Source of the DNA: Tricholoma matsutake
Taxonomy: Eukaryota > Basidiomycota > Agaricomycetes > Agaricales > Tricholomataceae
Reading direction: 5' to 3'
Assembly: GCA_026075535.2 (NCBI GenBank)
Contig: AP026543.1
Location: 2,170,001-2,234,000, forward strand
Length of the DNA: 64,000 nt
Under the pieces are notes generated by a model. It was not told where the DNA came from and did no database searches. It saw only the letters and a list, made by a program, of their open reading frames with translations. Numbering within the stretch: the stretch's first letter is position 1; each line of letters opens with the position of its first letter. Of this stretch, positions 20,427 to 31,641 are shown piece by piece. The translations under genes and the position numbers were made by a program.

Positions 20427-21742
20427 ATGTCTAGCACCACTCTGACCACTACCGACCTCCTCCCTTCATCTGTTCCCAAGCTCAAAGCATCTGGTCTGAA
20501 CTGGACCATCTTCAAGATCCATTTCCAAGATGCTCTCAATGCAAAAGGTTTCTGGGGCCACTTTGATGGCACATCAGTCTGCCCTGTTACCAGTTCCCCT
20601 GCTATGCAACTCCAAGCTGAGGCTGTTGCCACCTGGAACAAGAATGAGTGTACTGTGAAGTCGCTTCTTATGCAGAAGATCCCCGACTCAGCATTGATCT
20701 TGATACACAGCCATAAGCTCGTGAAGGATCAATGGGCCACCATCATCGCAGAATACTCAGAGAAAGGGACATTTGCTCAGACTGAGCTTTGCTCCCAGTT
20801 TTTATGGTTAAAGTGTCCAGAAAAGGGTAACATCCACAAGTTTCTTGATCAGCTTCATGTTGAGTGTGAGAAGCTTGCCACAGTTGGGGTTGACATTGTG
20901 GAGAAAGACTACAGACCCACCATAATCAGCTGTCTACCCCCTGCCCTTGCCAACTTTGCCTCTAGCCTCATAGCCACTGCTCATGTCAATCCATTATCTC
21001 CAAAGAATATGAGCACCACACCACACATCACTCGAATCATGGCAAGGGATCAAAGACTGATGGGCAAGATGAAGCACTAGCTGTAATGTTTGGGAGGGAC
21101 AAGCAGAAGCCTCGTGGGGAGTGTTGGAACTGTGGTGAAAAGGGTCACTACAAAGACAAGTGCACAAAACCACCCAAAGCCAGTGACAAGAAGAGTGACT
21201 CAAAGAAAGGCTCGGCTAATGCTGCAGTAGAGTCCGACTTGGATTCAGAAGCTGGAGGGGCATTTTACATTGAGGCAGATTACAATTCTGACTCAGATGA
21301 TGACTCAATGCCTGATCAGGTGGCTCTATCTGATTTGTCGGATGAATCGGATGCTGGGAATGATGTTCATGGTGACAATGACTGGTTTTCAGAGGTAGAC
21401 AAGGGTGACACAGATGAGATCGGCAGTTGGGAATCTGAGGAGCTATCTGGGGCTGATGAGAGTGAGAGAAGCTCATTTGTCAGTGTTGACCTGGACTCGG
21501 AAGATACTGAGGATATTGTGGCACATGTTGGTGCTGACGATGACGACGCAAACTCACCTCGTGCTGAAATATATGACTCTGGGACCACAAGACACCTCTC
21601 TCCTTTCCGTCATGACCTCGAGAACTTCACTGAAATCTCCCCAAAAACCTTCCGAGCTGCAAACAAACAAAGATTTTCAGCAGCTGGAATGGGCGAGCTT
21701 GTCGTTGACATACCCAATGGTGCTGACAGCTCAAAGTTATGA
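20427..21742 (+). pseudogene. gag: Copia gag and protease region
   Basis: The first part (20427-21080, 217 aa) is a UBN2-type copia Gag (LKASGLNWTIFKIHFQDAL at the start, then FLDQLHVECEKLATVG). It is separated by a stop from the second part (21086-21742). That part has a CCHC knuckle CWNCGEKGHYKDKC, an acidic Ser/Asp-rich linker of about 120 residues and the copia protease motif IYDSGTTRHLSP. The second part ends at a TGA (21740-21742) before the conserved LTEVLYSPEV stretch, so protease and integrase are no longer continuous. Confidence 0.85.
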
Positions 21743-24700
21743 CTCACAGAGGTGTTGTACTCCCCTGAGGTGGGATACACTCTAGTCTTTATCAGCCATT
21801 TGGCTGAGAAAGGGTTCTCAGCAACCTTCTCAGGTGGGAAGTGTACCATCACTGGGCCAGGTTAGAGAAGTCCTGAAAAATCCTCGAGGACTGTATCGTG
21901 TTGATCATGAGCCAGAATCTGCCAGCACAGCAGAGGAGGTACTCGCGTTGGATCAATTGCATTGTCGTCTTGGTCATATTTCAGTTGATGTAGCTAAGAA
22001 GCTTGTGACAAATGGGTTTGTCACAGGTCTCCATCTTGAAAGCACTGCATCAGGGGATAATTTCTTCTGTGAATCTTGCATGTATGCGAAGGCTACCAGG
22101 AAGCCAGTTGCAAAGGCTCAGAGAGGGGAAAGGGCAGCAGAGTTTGGTGACAAAATCCACTCAGACTTATGGGGACCAGTGACAGTTGCTACAAAAGGTG
22201 GAAAGTGTTGCTATGTCACATTTGTCAATGATAACTCACCTTCGCCTCCTTGCTGCCAAATCTGATGCACCTAATGCCTACAAGGAGTTCGAAGCCTGGT
22301 GTAACACTCAGATGAAGAAACCTATAAACATTCTGCACTCAGACCATGGTGGTGAATACATGGGGAGGCAGTTTGTTCTGTACCTGAAGTTGAAAGGTAC
22401 TGATCAGAAGCTCATGGTGCATGACACACCACAGGAGAATGGAGTCATGGAACAGTGGAACAGTGGAACTGCACCATTGTTGAGTGCATCCGAGCATTGT
22501 TACACTCTAGTGGCCTTCCAAAGACATTGTGGGGAGAGGCAGCCCAACACATTGTCTGGTTGATGAACCATACATTGACAAAGGCTGTTGCTGGTATGAT
22601 GCCGTATGAGGCCACATTTGGGAAGAAACCAGACCTTAGCAATGTCCGCGAGTGGGGCGAGAAAGTTTGGGTGAGAATTGAGGGTGGAACAAGTTGGGTG
22701 GGCATGTCAGGGAGGGTCATTGGCTTGGTATTGATGAGAGGGGTAATGGCTGTAGAGTCTACTGGCCAGATAAGTGAACTGTGACAACTGAACACAACAT
22801 ACACTTTGACAAAACTCACATGTCAGCAGAATGGCTCAAGGGGGAGGATTGGCATTTCATCGACCCATCTTCTGACCCACTCACCTCAGATTCTACCTCA
22901 GTACCTCCACCTACACCAGCACCTTCTACTTCTGCACCTCCTGCATCACCTCCTGCACCACCTCCTGCACCACTCCAGTCCAAAGATCCTGTCAAAGATG
23001 AAGCAACATCATTGAGACATATTTGGAAACCTAGTCAACGCATCCAAGACATTCTCACTGGCCGTGGAGTCACCTCTGCATGCCCATCTGACCCTCAAGT
23101 TGCCTCAGGCATACAGTTTCCAACTGTCAATGAGACTACTGAGTTTGAGGGGGAGGGAACAGCAGACTGGATGATGGTGGCAGATTTTGTCAAGGAGTAT
23201 GCAATGGCAGCCGAGATCAGTGAGGCAGAAGCACTGGAGCCGAGGACTTTGGCTGAAGTGAAAGGTCATCCTGATTGGCCACTGTGGGAGAAAGCAATTC
23301 AGGAAGAGTTGGCACTCTTGAAGGAGACTGGGACATATAAGCTTGCAAATCCACCTGCAGACACAAACATTGTTGGCTCGAAATAGGTTTTCCATGCAAA
23401 GAAGGATGCTGCAGGAAACATCATCCATTATAAGGCTCGTCTCATCGCTCAAGACTTCTCCCAAGTACTTGGCATCAACTACTTTGACACCTTTGCTCCT
23501 GTTGCCAAACTCGCATCGATTCATACAGTCCTTGCTATGGCTGCCCACTTGGATCTCGAGCTCCATCATATCTACATCAAGGGAGCCTATTTAAATGGTG
23601 AACTCACCTCTCATGAACACATCTACATGAAGCAACCCCCAGGCTCCCATGCTCCCAACTTTTCGGGCCAAGTTTAGCATCTCATCAAAACCCTCTATGG
23701 CCTAAAACAGTTGGTGGGCTGTTGGTATCACAAACTCATTGAGATTATGCTTGGGCATCTTAGATTCTCTTGGTGTGATGTCGACCAAGCTGTCTTCTTT
23801 TGTCATGATGGGAAGAGTCTCACCATCGTGCTTGTTCACGTTGACAACTGCACCATCGCCACCTCCTCAATCACCCTAATCTCTGATGTCAAACAAAAAA
23901 TCTCTGAACATGTCAAAATCACTGACCTTGGGGAACTCCACTGGCTTCTCAGTATCAAAATATGTTGTGACCGTGAACATCGATCCATCCACATTTCCTA
24001 ACACTCCTATATTGACTCTATAATTCATCATTACAATCTTCAGGATTTGAAACCTGTCTCCACCCCAATGGAAACTCACCTCCGTCTCTCGACATCTCAG
24101 TCACCTTCTACTACTGCTGAATTTGCTCAAATGCACAACATTCCCTACCATGAAGCTGTTGGTTCTTTGATGTATGCATCACTCAGCACCTGGATATCTC
24201 CTTTGCTGTGCAAACTATCTTGTGCTTCTTGACAAAAGCTGGCTGGGCACACTGGGAAGCAGTAAAATAGATCTTCTGCTACTTGAAAAGAATGAATGAG
24301 TTGTGGTTGTCGTACAGTGGAACCAAAGGGAAGCTAACTGGTTTTGCTGATGCTGATGGGAATATGGCTGAAGATTGCCATGCTATCTCCGGGTATGTGT
24401 TTCTTCTTCACGGTGGCACCATTTCATGCAGTGCTAAGCATCAAGAGATCATTTCCCTCTCTACCACTGAGAGTGAGTACATTGCTGCCACCCACACTGC
24501 CAAGGAAGCTCTGTGGCTGTGTTCCCTCATCACTCGACGTTTCTCACTCGAGCTCAGCCCCACAACACTCTTTTCTGACAACCAATCTGCAATCGCTCTC
24601 ACGCAAGATCACCAGTACCATGCTTGCACCAAGCATATCGACATCTGCTTCCACTTTATCCGCTGGATTGTCAAACAAGGTTCACTCCATCTCATCTATT

Positions 24701-24798
24701 GTCCTACAGACAATATGATTGCAGACACTCTTACCAAAGCACTTCCCTCAGCAAAAGTCAAACATTTTGGCTCTCAACTTGGTCTCTCGATAGCTTGA
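21743..24798 (+). pseudogene. pol: Copia integrase-RT-RNase H remnant
   Basis: Blocks in order: GAG-pre-integrase (21834-22130, LDQLHCRLGHIS and CESCMYAKATRKP), integrase core (HSDLWGPV, then HSDHGGEYMG and HDTPQENGVMEQ) with a frameshift near 22240 and a second near 22455, a Pro/Ser-rich linker, RT (23230-24230), and RNase H (24340-24798). The RNase H keeps SLSTTESEYIA and TKHIDI and ends at the stop that overlaps the purine tract. The RT box reads HVDN where YVDD is expected; the Asn codon at 23846-23848 follows GAC and could be GAC GAC altered at its CpG. Stops at about 23384 and 23675 (TAG) sit where Trp is usual. Confidence 0.88.
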
Positions 24799-24805
24799 GG
24801 GGGAG

Positions 24806-25203
24806 TGTTGGATTAACAAGCTGTCTTGTGACCTGCATTAGCATCAATTCCCTGGACTGTGTAACCACAATCATGATACCTCATTTGCCTCTCTTGTCTA
24901 TTATATTGGCATCACTCCTTTGGGTTTTGTTCATATATCTTTTCACTTATTAGTGGTACCTTGACATGCAGACCTCATAGTATAAATCTTGTATGATTTC
25001 CTGCCACCACCTTAGTCGTTTGGCTCTTGCTTGCATGCACAAACACTGAGGTAAATATCCTCTACTTACTTACCACTGTCATTACTTACTTATGATCTCA
25101 CCTAGTTAACTTACTTTTTGTATAGGTGAATAAACAGTTGTTTGGCTCTCGCTCACGTGCGCAAACACTGAGTTAACTTACTTTTCATATAGTAATTCCT
25201 ACA
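24806..25203 (+). repeat. Copia 3' LTR
   Basis: 398 bp, the longer and presumably complete version. Differences from the 5' LTR include several CG versus TG/CA positions (for example CACTCGTGCGCGC against the TG/CA-rich counterpart). Confidence 0.85.
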
Positions 25204-25253
25204 CTTCTGTCAGATTACCTGAGCAGATTAAGATGTGCCAGATTAAGGGGGTG

Positions 25254-25480
25254 TGTTGGATTATATAATCTGCCACTGCTTAATCAGTGCTTAACAGACC
25301 ATAGTTTGCACACACACACAAGTGATGTGATAGTTGTAGCAATCTGTGTCTGGTTATATGGTATCCTTGTTCTGTTGAACCCTATAAGACCTGATAGCTC
25401 AGTTGGTCAGAGCATCTGGTATATGTCCAGGAGGGCCTGGATTCAATCCCCAGTCTGGTCATCTTTTCTGCATTCCTACA
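25254..25480 (+). repeat. TRIM 3' LTR with tRNA-like cassette
   Basis: 227 bp. The tRNA-like part is 25388-25460 and identical to the 5' LTR copy. It is followed 3 bp later by TTTT (25464-25467), a minimal polymerase III terminator, which the 5' LTR has lost through one T to G change. It ends CATTCCTACA before the target duplication GGCCC. Confidence 0.8.
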
Positions 25481-25485
25481 GGCCC

Positions 25486-25932
25486 CCCTGCCTCACCCAA
25501 AAATGAGACTGTTGAAACCTATAAACCTGTGGATAAGGGTACTGTGTTGCATGGGTAGGGCAATCCCAAACCCACACCCATACCCATGCATACCTGTGAC
25601 CACATTGTCACAGTGTTACCCATACCCATGCTATACCTTAACCTCAGCAAGTTTCAAGCTGAGAGTCAGAACACTGATGTTGGGTGAGGCACTGCCATAT
25701 TGGGGAGTGGGAGCCTAAGAAAACATGTCCAAACACCATGTGGCCACCCATCATATCTCAATTGAGCAGTTGTCAGTGAATTCACCTTCATGTACATAAC
25801 TTCCTGTACTTACTTCCTCCAATTTTAAATATACATTGTAGTAAATTATTTGCTGTATAGTCTCCAAATATTGAAATGGCCAAGTACCAGGGTGGCCCAG
25901 TAGGTGAGGCAGTATTCTGACATCATCAATCA
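25486..25932. other. No recognisable gene
   Basis: Short ORFs only. The right part may continue the same ancestral locus as 32420-32599 on the other side of the MITE and Ty3 insertions, but no continuous coding frame crosses the rejoined junction. Confidence 0.4.
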
Positions 25933-26082
25933 CTGGTGACTAGTGATGCCACAGCTTGGCTCAGCTCACCTGCAGCTCAGGCACTTGAGCCAATCAAAAT
26001 GGTGCTGAGTCACCCTGAGCAGCTCTGAGCCAGCTAAGCTGATTGAGATTGCCCAAAGTTGTGGGCTTGCCATCCTAGTTGT

Positions 26083-26448
26083 TGTAAGGGGACTAGGGGG
26101 GTGCCCTGTGTGTTTTTCCTATTTTTTATGTTCATCCTATATTTTTCCCCACCTCATTTCCTTCTATTCTTCATTTTCTATGATTTTTCTGGATTTTATT
26201 ACTAATTTTCCCTTGCTATCATGTTTGTACATGTTGACACTTTTATATTTAGAGGCGGAGTACCCCTTCCGACACATACCCCTTGGTATGATGTCATTCA
26301 GCGGCCTTGATCCGCCTATCTCCGCCTTTTTCTATTTTTAGGTTATATTTGATTTTTGTCATCTTCACATATACTGGGCATCAGCAAGGGGATCCTTAGA
26401 GTTTTCTCTTCGGATTTCCCTTTGCTAGAGGCTTAGGTTGCCCTTATA
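26083..26448 (+). repeat. 5' LTR of Ty3 copy C
   Basis: 366 bp. It differs from the 3' LTR at seven positions (six CpG sites), all CpG to TpG or CpA. At one site the 5' LTR has CA and the 3' LTR TG, which fixes the ancestor as CG. Confidence 0.95.
26369..26407 (+). promoter_or_regulatory. TATA-like box and predicted RNA start of Ty3 copy C
   Basis: CATATAC (26369-26375) lies about 28 bp before AGAGTTTTCT (26398-26407), the LTR segment complementary to the primer site. The start site is inferred from this spacing and from the complementarity. Confidence 0.55.
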
Positions 26449-26450
26449 GT

Positions 26451-26460
26451 AGAAAACTCT
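26451..26460 (+). promoter_or_regulatory. Self-priming primer-binding site, Ty3 copy C
   Basis: AGAAAACTCT begins 2 nt after the 5' LTR and is perfectly complementary (10 nt) to AGAGTTTTCT at 26398-26407. No tRNA 3' end match is apparent. Confidence 0.7.
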
Positions 26461-26479
26461 CCCCTAAGGCCCGAAAATC

Positions 26480-27733
26480 ATGAATGCGCTGCCCAAGATA
26501 GGCAGGTATGGACTGGACAACGCTTCCCAAAGCTCCACAGAGTCCCTACACACCGTTCCAGATAATCTCGCCTTTATTACACCGCCATTTTCGCCAAACG
26601 CGCTCCCTAGCGACATGGATGCATCAGAATGCTTCGACACGCTTGAAAGCGATGTTTCCAGAATGCGCGCGCAAATCGACTTGCTTAAATCTATGATTGA
26701 AAACTTCGTTAGGACCCTCCAGGCTAACCCTACGACCAATAGTTCCCCCTTTACGACTCCAAGCACACCCAACAACGATGTTTTGCCAAACGCGTCCACT
26801 AAGGAACGTGCCCAGATCAAACCGTCCCCCCCCGCTGAATTTAATGGTGCACGTGCCCAGGGACGTGCATTCCTTAATTCCTGTGAGTTATACATTAGTC
26901 TCCAGTCACATCAATTCGTCGATGAGGCTGCAAAAATTTATTGGGCCTTCACATACATGAAATCTGAACGCGCCTATCTCTATGTGGACTGTATCCTACG
27001 TCAAACTAAAGAACTCGGTTCTCTACCTTTCTCCACTTGGGGTGACTTTCGAGCTGAGTTCGTACGCCACTTCTGCCCCCTCAATGAACACCACCGAGCA
27101 GTGACACAACTTGAGTCATCTGCTTACCACCAGGGACATCGATCCATGGACGACTATATCGATGAGTTCAAGGATTTGGTGGACATGGCAGGATATGGGA
27201 GTGGGTTACCAGTGGTGGTGAAGTTCCAATGGGGGCTCAACCAAGAAATTCAGGACCAGATTGCACAGATGTTGGAAGGACGCCCAGCGGACGATGATAT
27301 CCTTGCTTGGTATGAAGCTGCTTCACTCTGTGATGAGAACCAACTCACAAATGCGGCGTTTAATGCTGCATTCCATGCTCCAACTACCACTCATATGCCC
27401 TACACCTTCAATCGAAGCCTCCCCCGCCCTAACCCCATTCCTGTTTGTCAAACTCCCACACCAGCCATCAATGTCCCAGTACCAATGGATGTTGATGCAG
27501 CCTGCAGCCGTGCACATAAGTTGGATCTCTGCTACCGTTGTGGGGAACCTGGACACAGGGCTGGAGTGTGTCCCCATCGTCAGGATATCCGCATGCTCAC
27601 CCCTGAGGGACGAGACAAACTCCTGCAAGATTTGTTGGTGCTTGTAGATGTTGAGGAAGTGAAGGATCAAGTTGCAGAGGAGATGAAGTTGGAAGTTGTA
27701 GAGGAGCAGGATTTTCCTATTCGCAGCGAGTGA
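26480..27733 (+). CDS. gag: Ty3 copy C Gag, intact
   Basis: A 417-residue Gag with no internal stop. The N terminus is Ser/Pro/Asn-rich with a short coiled coil (SDVSRMRAQIDLLKSMIENF, about aa 58-77). The capsid (retrotransposon gag) region spans roughly aa 115-270 (FVDEAAKIYWAFTYMK, WGDFRAEFVRHF, MDDYIDEFKDLVDMAGY). A single CCHC knuckle CYRCGEPGHRAGVC lies near aa 350, and the C terminus is acidic. It could still form particles and package RNA, although pol is dead. Pol follows in the -1 frame with overlapping frames, as in copies A and B. No classic X-XXY-YYZ heptamer was found in the overlap. Confidence 0.9.
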   Translation: MNALPKIGRYGLDNASQSSTESLHTVPDNLAFITPPFSPNALPSDMDASECFDTLESDVSRMRAQIDLLKSMIENFVRTLQANPTTNSSPFTTPSTPNNDVLPNASTKERAQIKPSPPAEFNGARAQGRAFLNSCELYISLQSHQFVDEAAKIYWAFTYMKSERAYLYVDCILRQTKELGSLPFSTWGDFRAEFVRHFCPLNEHHRAVTQLESSAYHQGHRSMDDYIDEFKDLVDMAGYGSGLPVVVKFQWGLNQEIQDQIAQMLEGRPADDDILAWYEAASLCDENQLTNAAFNAAFHAPTTTHMPYTFNRSLPRPNPIPVCQTPTPAINVPVPMDVDAACSRAHKLDLCYRCGEPGHRAGVCPHRQDIRMLTPEGRDKLLQDLLVLVDVEEVKDQVAEEMKLEVVEEQDFPIRSE

Positions 27734-30700
27734 ATCGTACGCCCTCACTGCCTGTCCATAACTGCTTTGAAGTCTTGTCAGTTGAATCCCTGGAGAATGA
27801 ATCCATTTCTGTGACTGCTCCCCTCTCTGACCCTTCGAAGTTGGCTAAAGACGTACCTGCTCTCCCCATCTCTCCTTCTACTCCACATCCCAAAATTAAA
27901 TCATGGGAGCGTAAACTACCACACAAGTATATTGTGGCATCCACTCCCTCTGCACATTCCTTAAACCTAGCCATCGAACTGCAGACGACCGACACTGGAC
28001 AGATACTCAGTGTCTCTGCACTCCTGGACTCTGGTGCAACTGGTCTCTTCATCAATTCCCATCTGGTACAACAACATTGCCTAAATACTCGCTCACTCTC
28101 ATGTCTGATACCTGTATATAATGTGGATGGATCCCCAAATGAAGCTGGTGCCATCCGAGAGGTTGCAGACCTGGTTCTCCATTACAAAGATCATAGTGAG
28201 CATGCCCTTTTTGCTGTCACTCAATTAGGAAAGCAAAAGGTGATTTTGGGATATCCATGGCTTTGAGACCATAACCCAGAGGTCGACTGGCGTACCGGGG
28301 AGGTTACCATGAGCCGATGTCCATCCCACTGTTGGACATGTTTCACAGAAGCCAGGCAAGAATGTCATGGACAGAAGGCGGCAATACGATGTACTCAGAA
28401 GTGTCGTGCTGGACCCCTGCCTATACCTGAAGTGGAATTGGAAGGGGTTCCTGATCTAATGCCGGACTCAGATGATGATGATGAGGACCCAGAGGAAGTG
28501 GAGGGTGATCGGATCTTCTACACTGCGATTTGCTCATCGCATGAGGTGTGTGCCACATCGAACATATCCCAACACCTCGCCGAGGCCTTCCACAAAAACA
28601 ATGCTGCTAAATCCTCTACTAGCTCCTTACTCCCTCATCTCCATGAGTTTGAAGACATGTTCTCCAAGGAGTCATTCGACTCTCTTCCTGCGTGCAAGCC
28701 ATGGGATCACGTGATCAAACTCACCCCCGGCGCAACCCCTTCATCCTGCAAGGTCTATCCTCTCTCTCCAGAAGAACAATGGCAGCTTGACCAGTTCATT
28801 GACGAGCACCTGGCCTCTGGATGTATTTGACCATCGAAGTCACCCATGGCCTCTCCCCTTTTCTTTGTCAAGAAGAAGGATGGCTCACTTCGACCAGTTC
28901 AAGACTACAGAAGGCTCAACAACATCACGGTCAAAAATTGCTACCCACTACCCCTCATCTCTGAACTTGTAAACCAGTTCCATGGAGCCCGATACTTCAC
29001 CAAGCTCAATGTCCATTGGGGCTATAATAATGTGAGGATAAAGGAGGGAGATGAGTGGAAGGCAGCCTTTCGTACCAACTGTGGTCTTTTTGAACCACTT
29101 GTCATGTTCTTTGGCCTTACTAATAGCCCTGCCACCTTTCAGACCATGATGAACGACATCTTCCACGACCTCATCCTTGAAGGCGTTGTCTGCATCTATC
29201 TCGATGACATTCCTCATCTTCACTCGCATGGTTGAAGAGCACTGTCGCATCACGCGCCTTGTCCTAGAGCGACTTTGACGGTATAAACTCTACCTTTGTC
29301 AGGACAAATCCAAGTTCGAAAGGACCAAGATCGAGTACCTCAGCCTGATTATCTTGGAGGGTCAAGTGGAGATGGATCCTATCAAGGTAAATGGGGTCAC
29401 AGCTTGGCCAACACCCACGAACAAGAAGGAGGTGCAGTCTCTCCTGGGCTTCATCAATTTCTATCGGCGTTTTATCAAGGATTTCTCACATCATGCACGA
29501 CCACTGTTCGACTTGACAGGAAAGGAGGCATGGAGGTGGGATAATGCACAACAGGAGGCATTCAAAAAGCTTAAGGAGATGGTCACTTCCGCTCCAATCC
29601 TTACCTTTGCTGACGATTCGCATCCTTTTCGTGTAGAAGCTGACAGTTCTGACTTTGCGACGGGCACCATGTTGTCTCAGCAGTCTCCAGAGGACCAGAA
29701 GTGGCATCCTGTTGCGTTCTACTCCAAAAGCCTTAGTGCTGTAGAGTGACACTATGAGATCCATGACAAGGAGATGTTGGCGATAATGCATGCGCTTGAG
29801 GAGTGGCGACACTTCCTCGAGGGTGCCCAACACAAGGTGGAAATTTGGACGGATCACAAGAATCTCGAGTACTTCATGACGGCCAAGAAATTGAACCGTC
29901 GTCAAGCTCGTTGGTCCCTGTATCTATCTAGATTCAACTTCTCCTTGCACCACCGTCTGGGTCGCAGCATGGGGAAGACCGATGCCCTATCCCAATGTGC
30001 AGACCATGGGGATGGCAGCAGTGACAACCAAAACATTGTGCTGTTGCAGCCAGACCTGTTCACCATTTGGGCACTGGAAGGCATCGCACCCCAGGGCGAG
30101 GAGCGGGACATCCTACGTGACATTCATCGCGCAAACTGTAGCAGTTTACATGAGGATGTTGTCGCCTGAGCTGTTAAAGAACTGAGGAAGGGATCGACCC
30201 TTTCCTTACGTGTGGCAGAGTGGGCTGAAAAGGAGGACTTGTTGTATTTCAGGGATCACATCTATGTTCCCAATGACCCAGACCTTCGCCGGCACATCAT
30301 ATCCCAACACCATGACTCACAGATTGCTGGCCACCCCAGACGCTGGAAGACCTTGGAGCTAACCTCACGGAACTATTGGTGGCCACAAATGTCGCGGCTC
30401 ATTGGTCAGTATTGTCGCACTTGTGACCTTTGCTTATGCACCAAGGTTCCTCGTCACAAGCCTATTGGTGAGCTACACCCTCTTCCTGTTCCAGACAGTT
30501 GTTGGGATGTCGTCAGCGTCGACTTTGTGGTGGAATTGCCAGAGTCAAATGGGTTTGATGCGGTGATGTGCACAGTTGACTCAGTGGGAAAACGTGCTCA
30601 CTTCATTCCCACTCACACCACTGTCAGTGCCCTAGGTGCCACTTGACTCTACCTCCACCACATGTGGAAATTACATGGACTTCCTGGTGCCTTCCTCTCA

Positions 30701-31623
30701 GATCGTGGCCCTCAGTTCATGGCAGAGTTCACTCGTGAGCTGTACCAACTCCTGGGGATCAAACTCCTCGCTTCAACCACTTATCACCCACAAACTGATG
30801 GCCAGACGGAGCGAGTCAACCAGGAACTGGAGCAGTACATCTGCCTCTTTGTCAATGAATGCCAGGACGATTGGGATGATCTCCTTCCTTTGGCCAAGTT
30901 TGGATACAACAACCATGTCCATGCTTCCACTCAACAGACCCCTTTCCTCTTAGACACTGGACGACATCCACACATGGGATTTGAACCTCGCCAAACTCCC
31001 TCACACATCGAGACGGTGAATGAGTTCACAGAACACATGAGGGATAGCTTGGAGGAGGCAAGGGCAGCCTTAGTAAAGGCGAAGGACGACATGGCGTGAT
31101 TTTACAACCAACGCCACTCCCCAACCCCTCAGTACAAGGTTGGTGATTGAGTTTATCTTGACTCCAGTGACGTCTCCACTACACGTCCATCCAAGAAACT
31201 CGCTCATCGCTTCTTGGGACCTTTCCCCATTGTCAAGTGCATTGGAACGCATGCCTATCGTCTACGCCTCCTAGCCTCCATGTCCAGACTCCATCCCGTC
31301 TTCCATGTCGTCAAATTGCTTCCAGCTCCCCCAGATCCATTCCCGGGACGCCATTCACACCCACCACCACCACCTACAGTGATTGAGGGAGAACCCCAAT
31401 ACGAAGTCGAGTCAATCTTGGACAGCCGTTTGCATTGAGAAAAACTCCAGTATTTGGTACATTGGAAGGGTTATGGGTATGAGGAGAACTCATGGGTCGA
31501 AGAGTCTGACGTAAATGCCCCTCGGTTAATCAAGGAATTCCACCGACGGCACACTGCTGCACCGCATCGCATTCAAGTCACGGACTTTGGTCGTATGCGA
31601 TTTCGAATGCATCGGGGCGATGC
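27730..31623 (+). pseudogene. pol: Ty3 copy C pol (PR-RT-RH-IN-chromodomain)
   Basis: Protease LLDSGATGLFIN is at 28021-28056. RT spans about 28800-29420; motif A reads KLNVHWG, with the catalytic Asp changed to Asn (codon 29008-29010; CTC-AAT where copy A has CTT-GAT). A 1-bp insertion at 29210 follows the YLDDI box. RNase H (about 29440-30000) keeps ADSSDFATGTML and [10 protein letters not shown]. Integrase (about 30210-31130) has the HHCC finger and SDRGPQF. The chromodomain lies at about 31396-31560. TGA stops occur at 28264, 28828, 29276, 29747, 30167, 30644, 31097, 31148 and 31436. Copy A has CAA at five of these (28828, 29276, 29747, 30644, 31436), as expected from an ancestral CGA. 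Confidence 0.92.
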
Positions 31624-31641
31624 ATCTTAGAGAGGGGGTGA

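Larger units (their letters stand above)
20066..25203 (+). mobile_element. Ty1/copia element nested in the TRIM
   Basis: A complete but decayed copia element with LTRs 20066-20398 and 24806-25203 and a 5-bp target duplication CTTCT (20061-20065 and 25204-25208). Order is gag, protease, integrase, RT, RNase H. LTR ends TGTTGGATTA...ATTCCTACA equal those of the host TRIM for 10 and 9 bp. The primer site GGTTATTGGGCCCTG (20399-20413) differs from the TRIM's by one inserted T. The purine tract TTGAGGGGGAG is at 24795-24805. Stops of several types (TAG, TAA, TGA) show general ageing in addition to CpG loss. Confidence 0.9.
19816..25480 (+). mobile_element. TRIM with tRNA-like LTRs, split by a copia element
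   Basis: Two direct repeats of 228 and 227 bp (19816-20043 and 25254-25480) are flanked by a 5-bp target duplication GGCCC (19811-19815 and 25481-25485). Without the copia insertion the interior is only 67 bp: primer site GGTTATGGGCCCTGG, a spacer, and a purine tract ending AAGGGGGTG. That makes a TRIM of about 520 bp that encodes nothing. Both LTRs contain the same 73-nt tRNA-like sequence. LTR ends, primer site and purine tract resemble those of the nested copia element, so a copia-type enzyme probably mobilises it in trans. A solo LTR of the family lies at 57243-57466. Confidence 0.8.
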
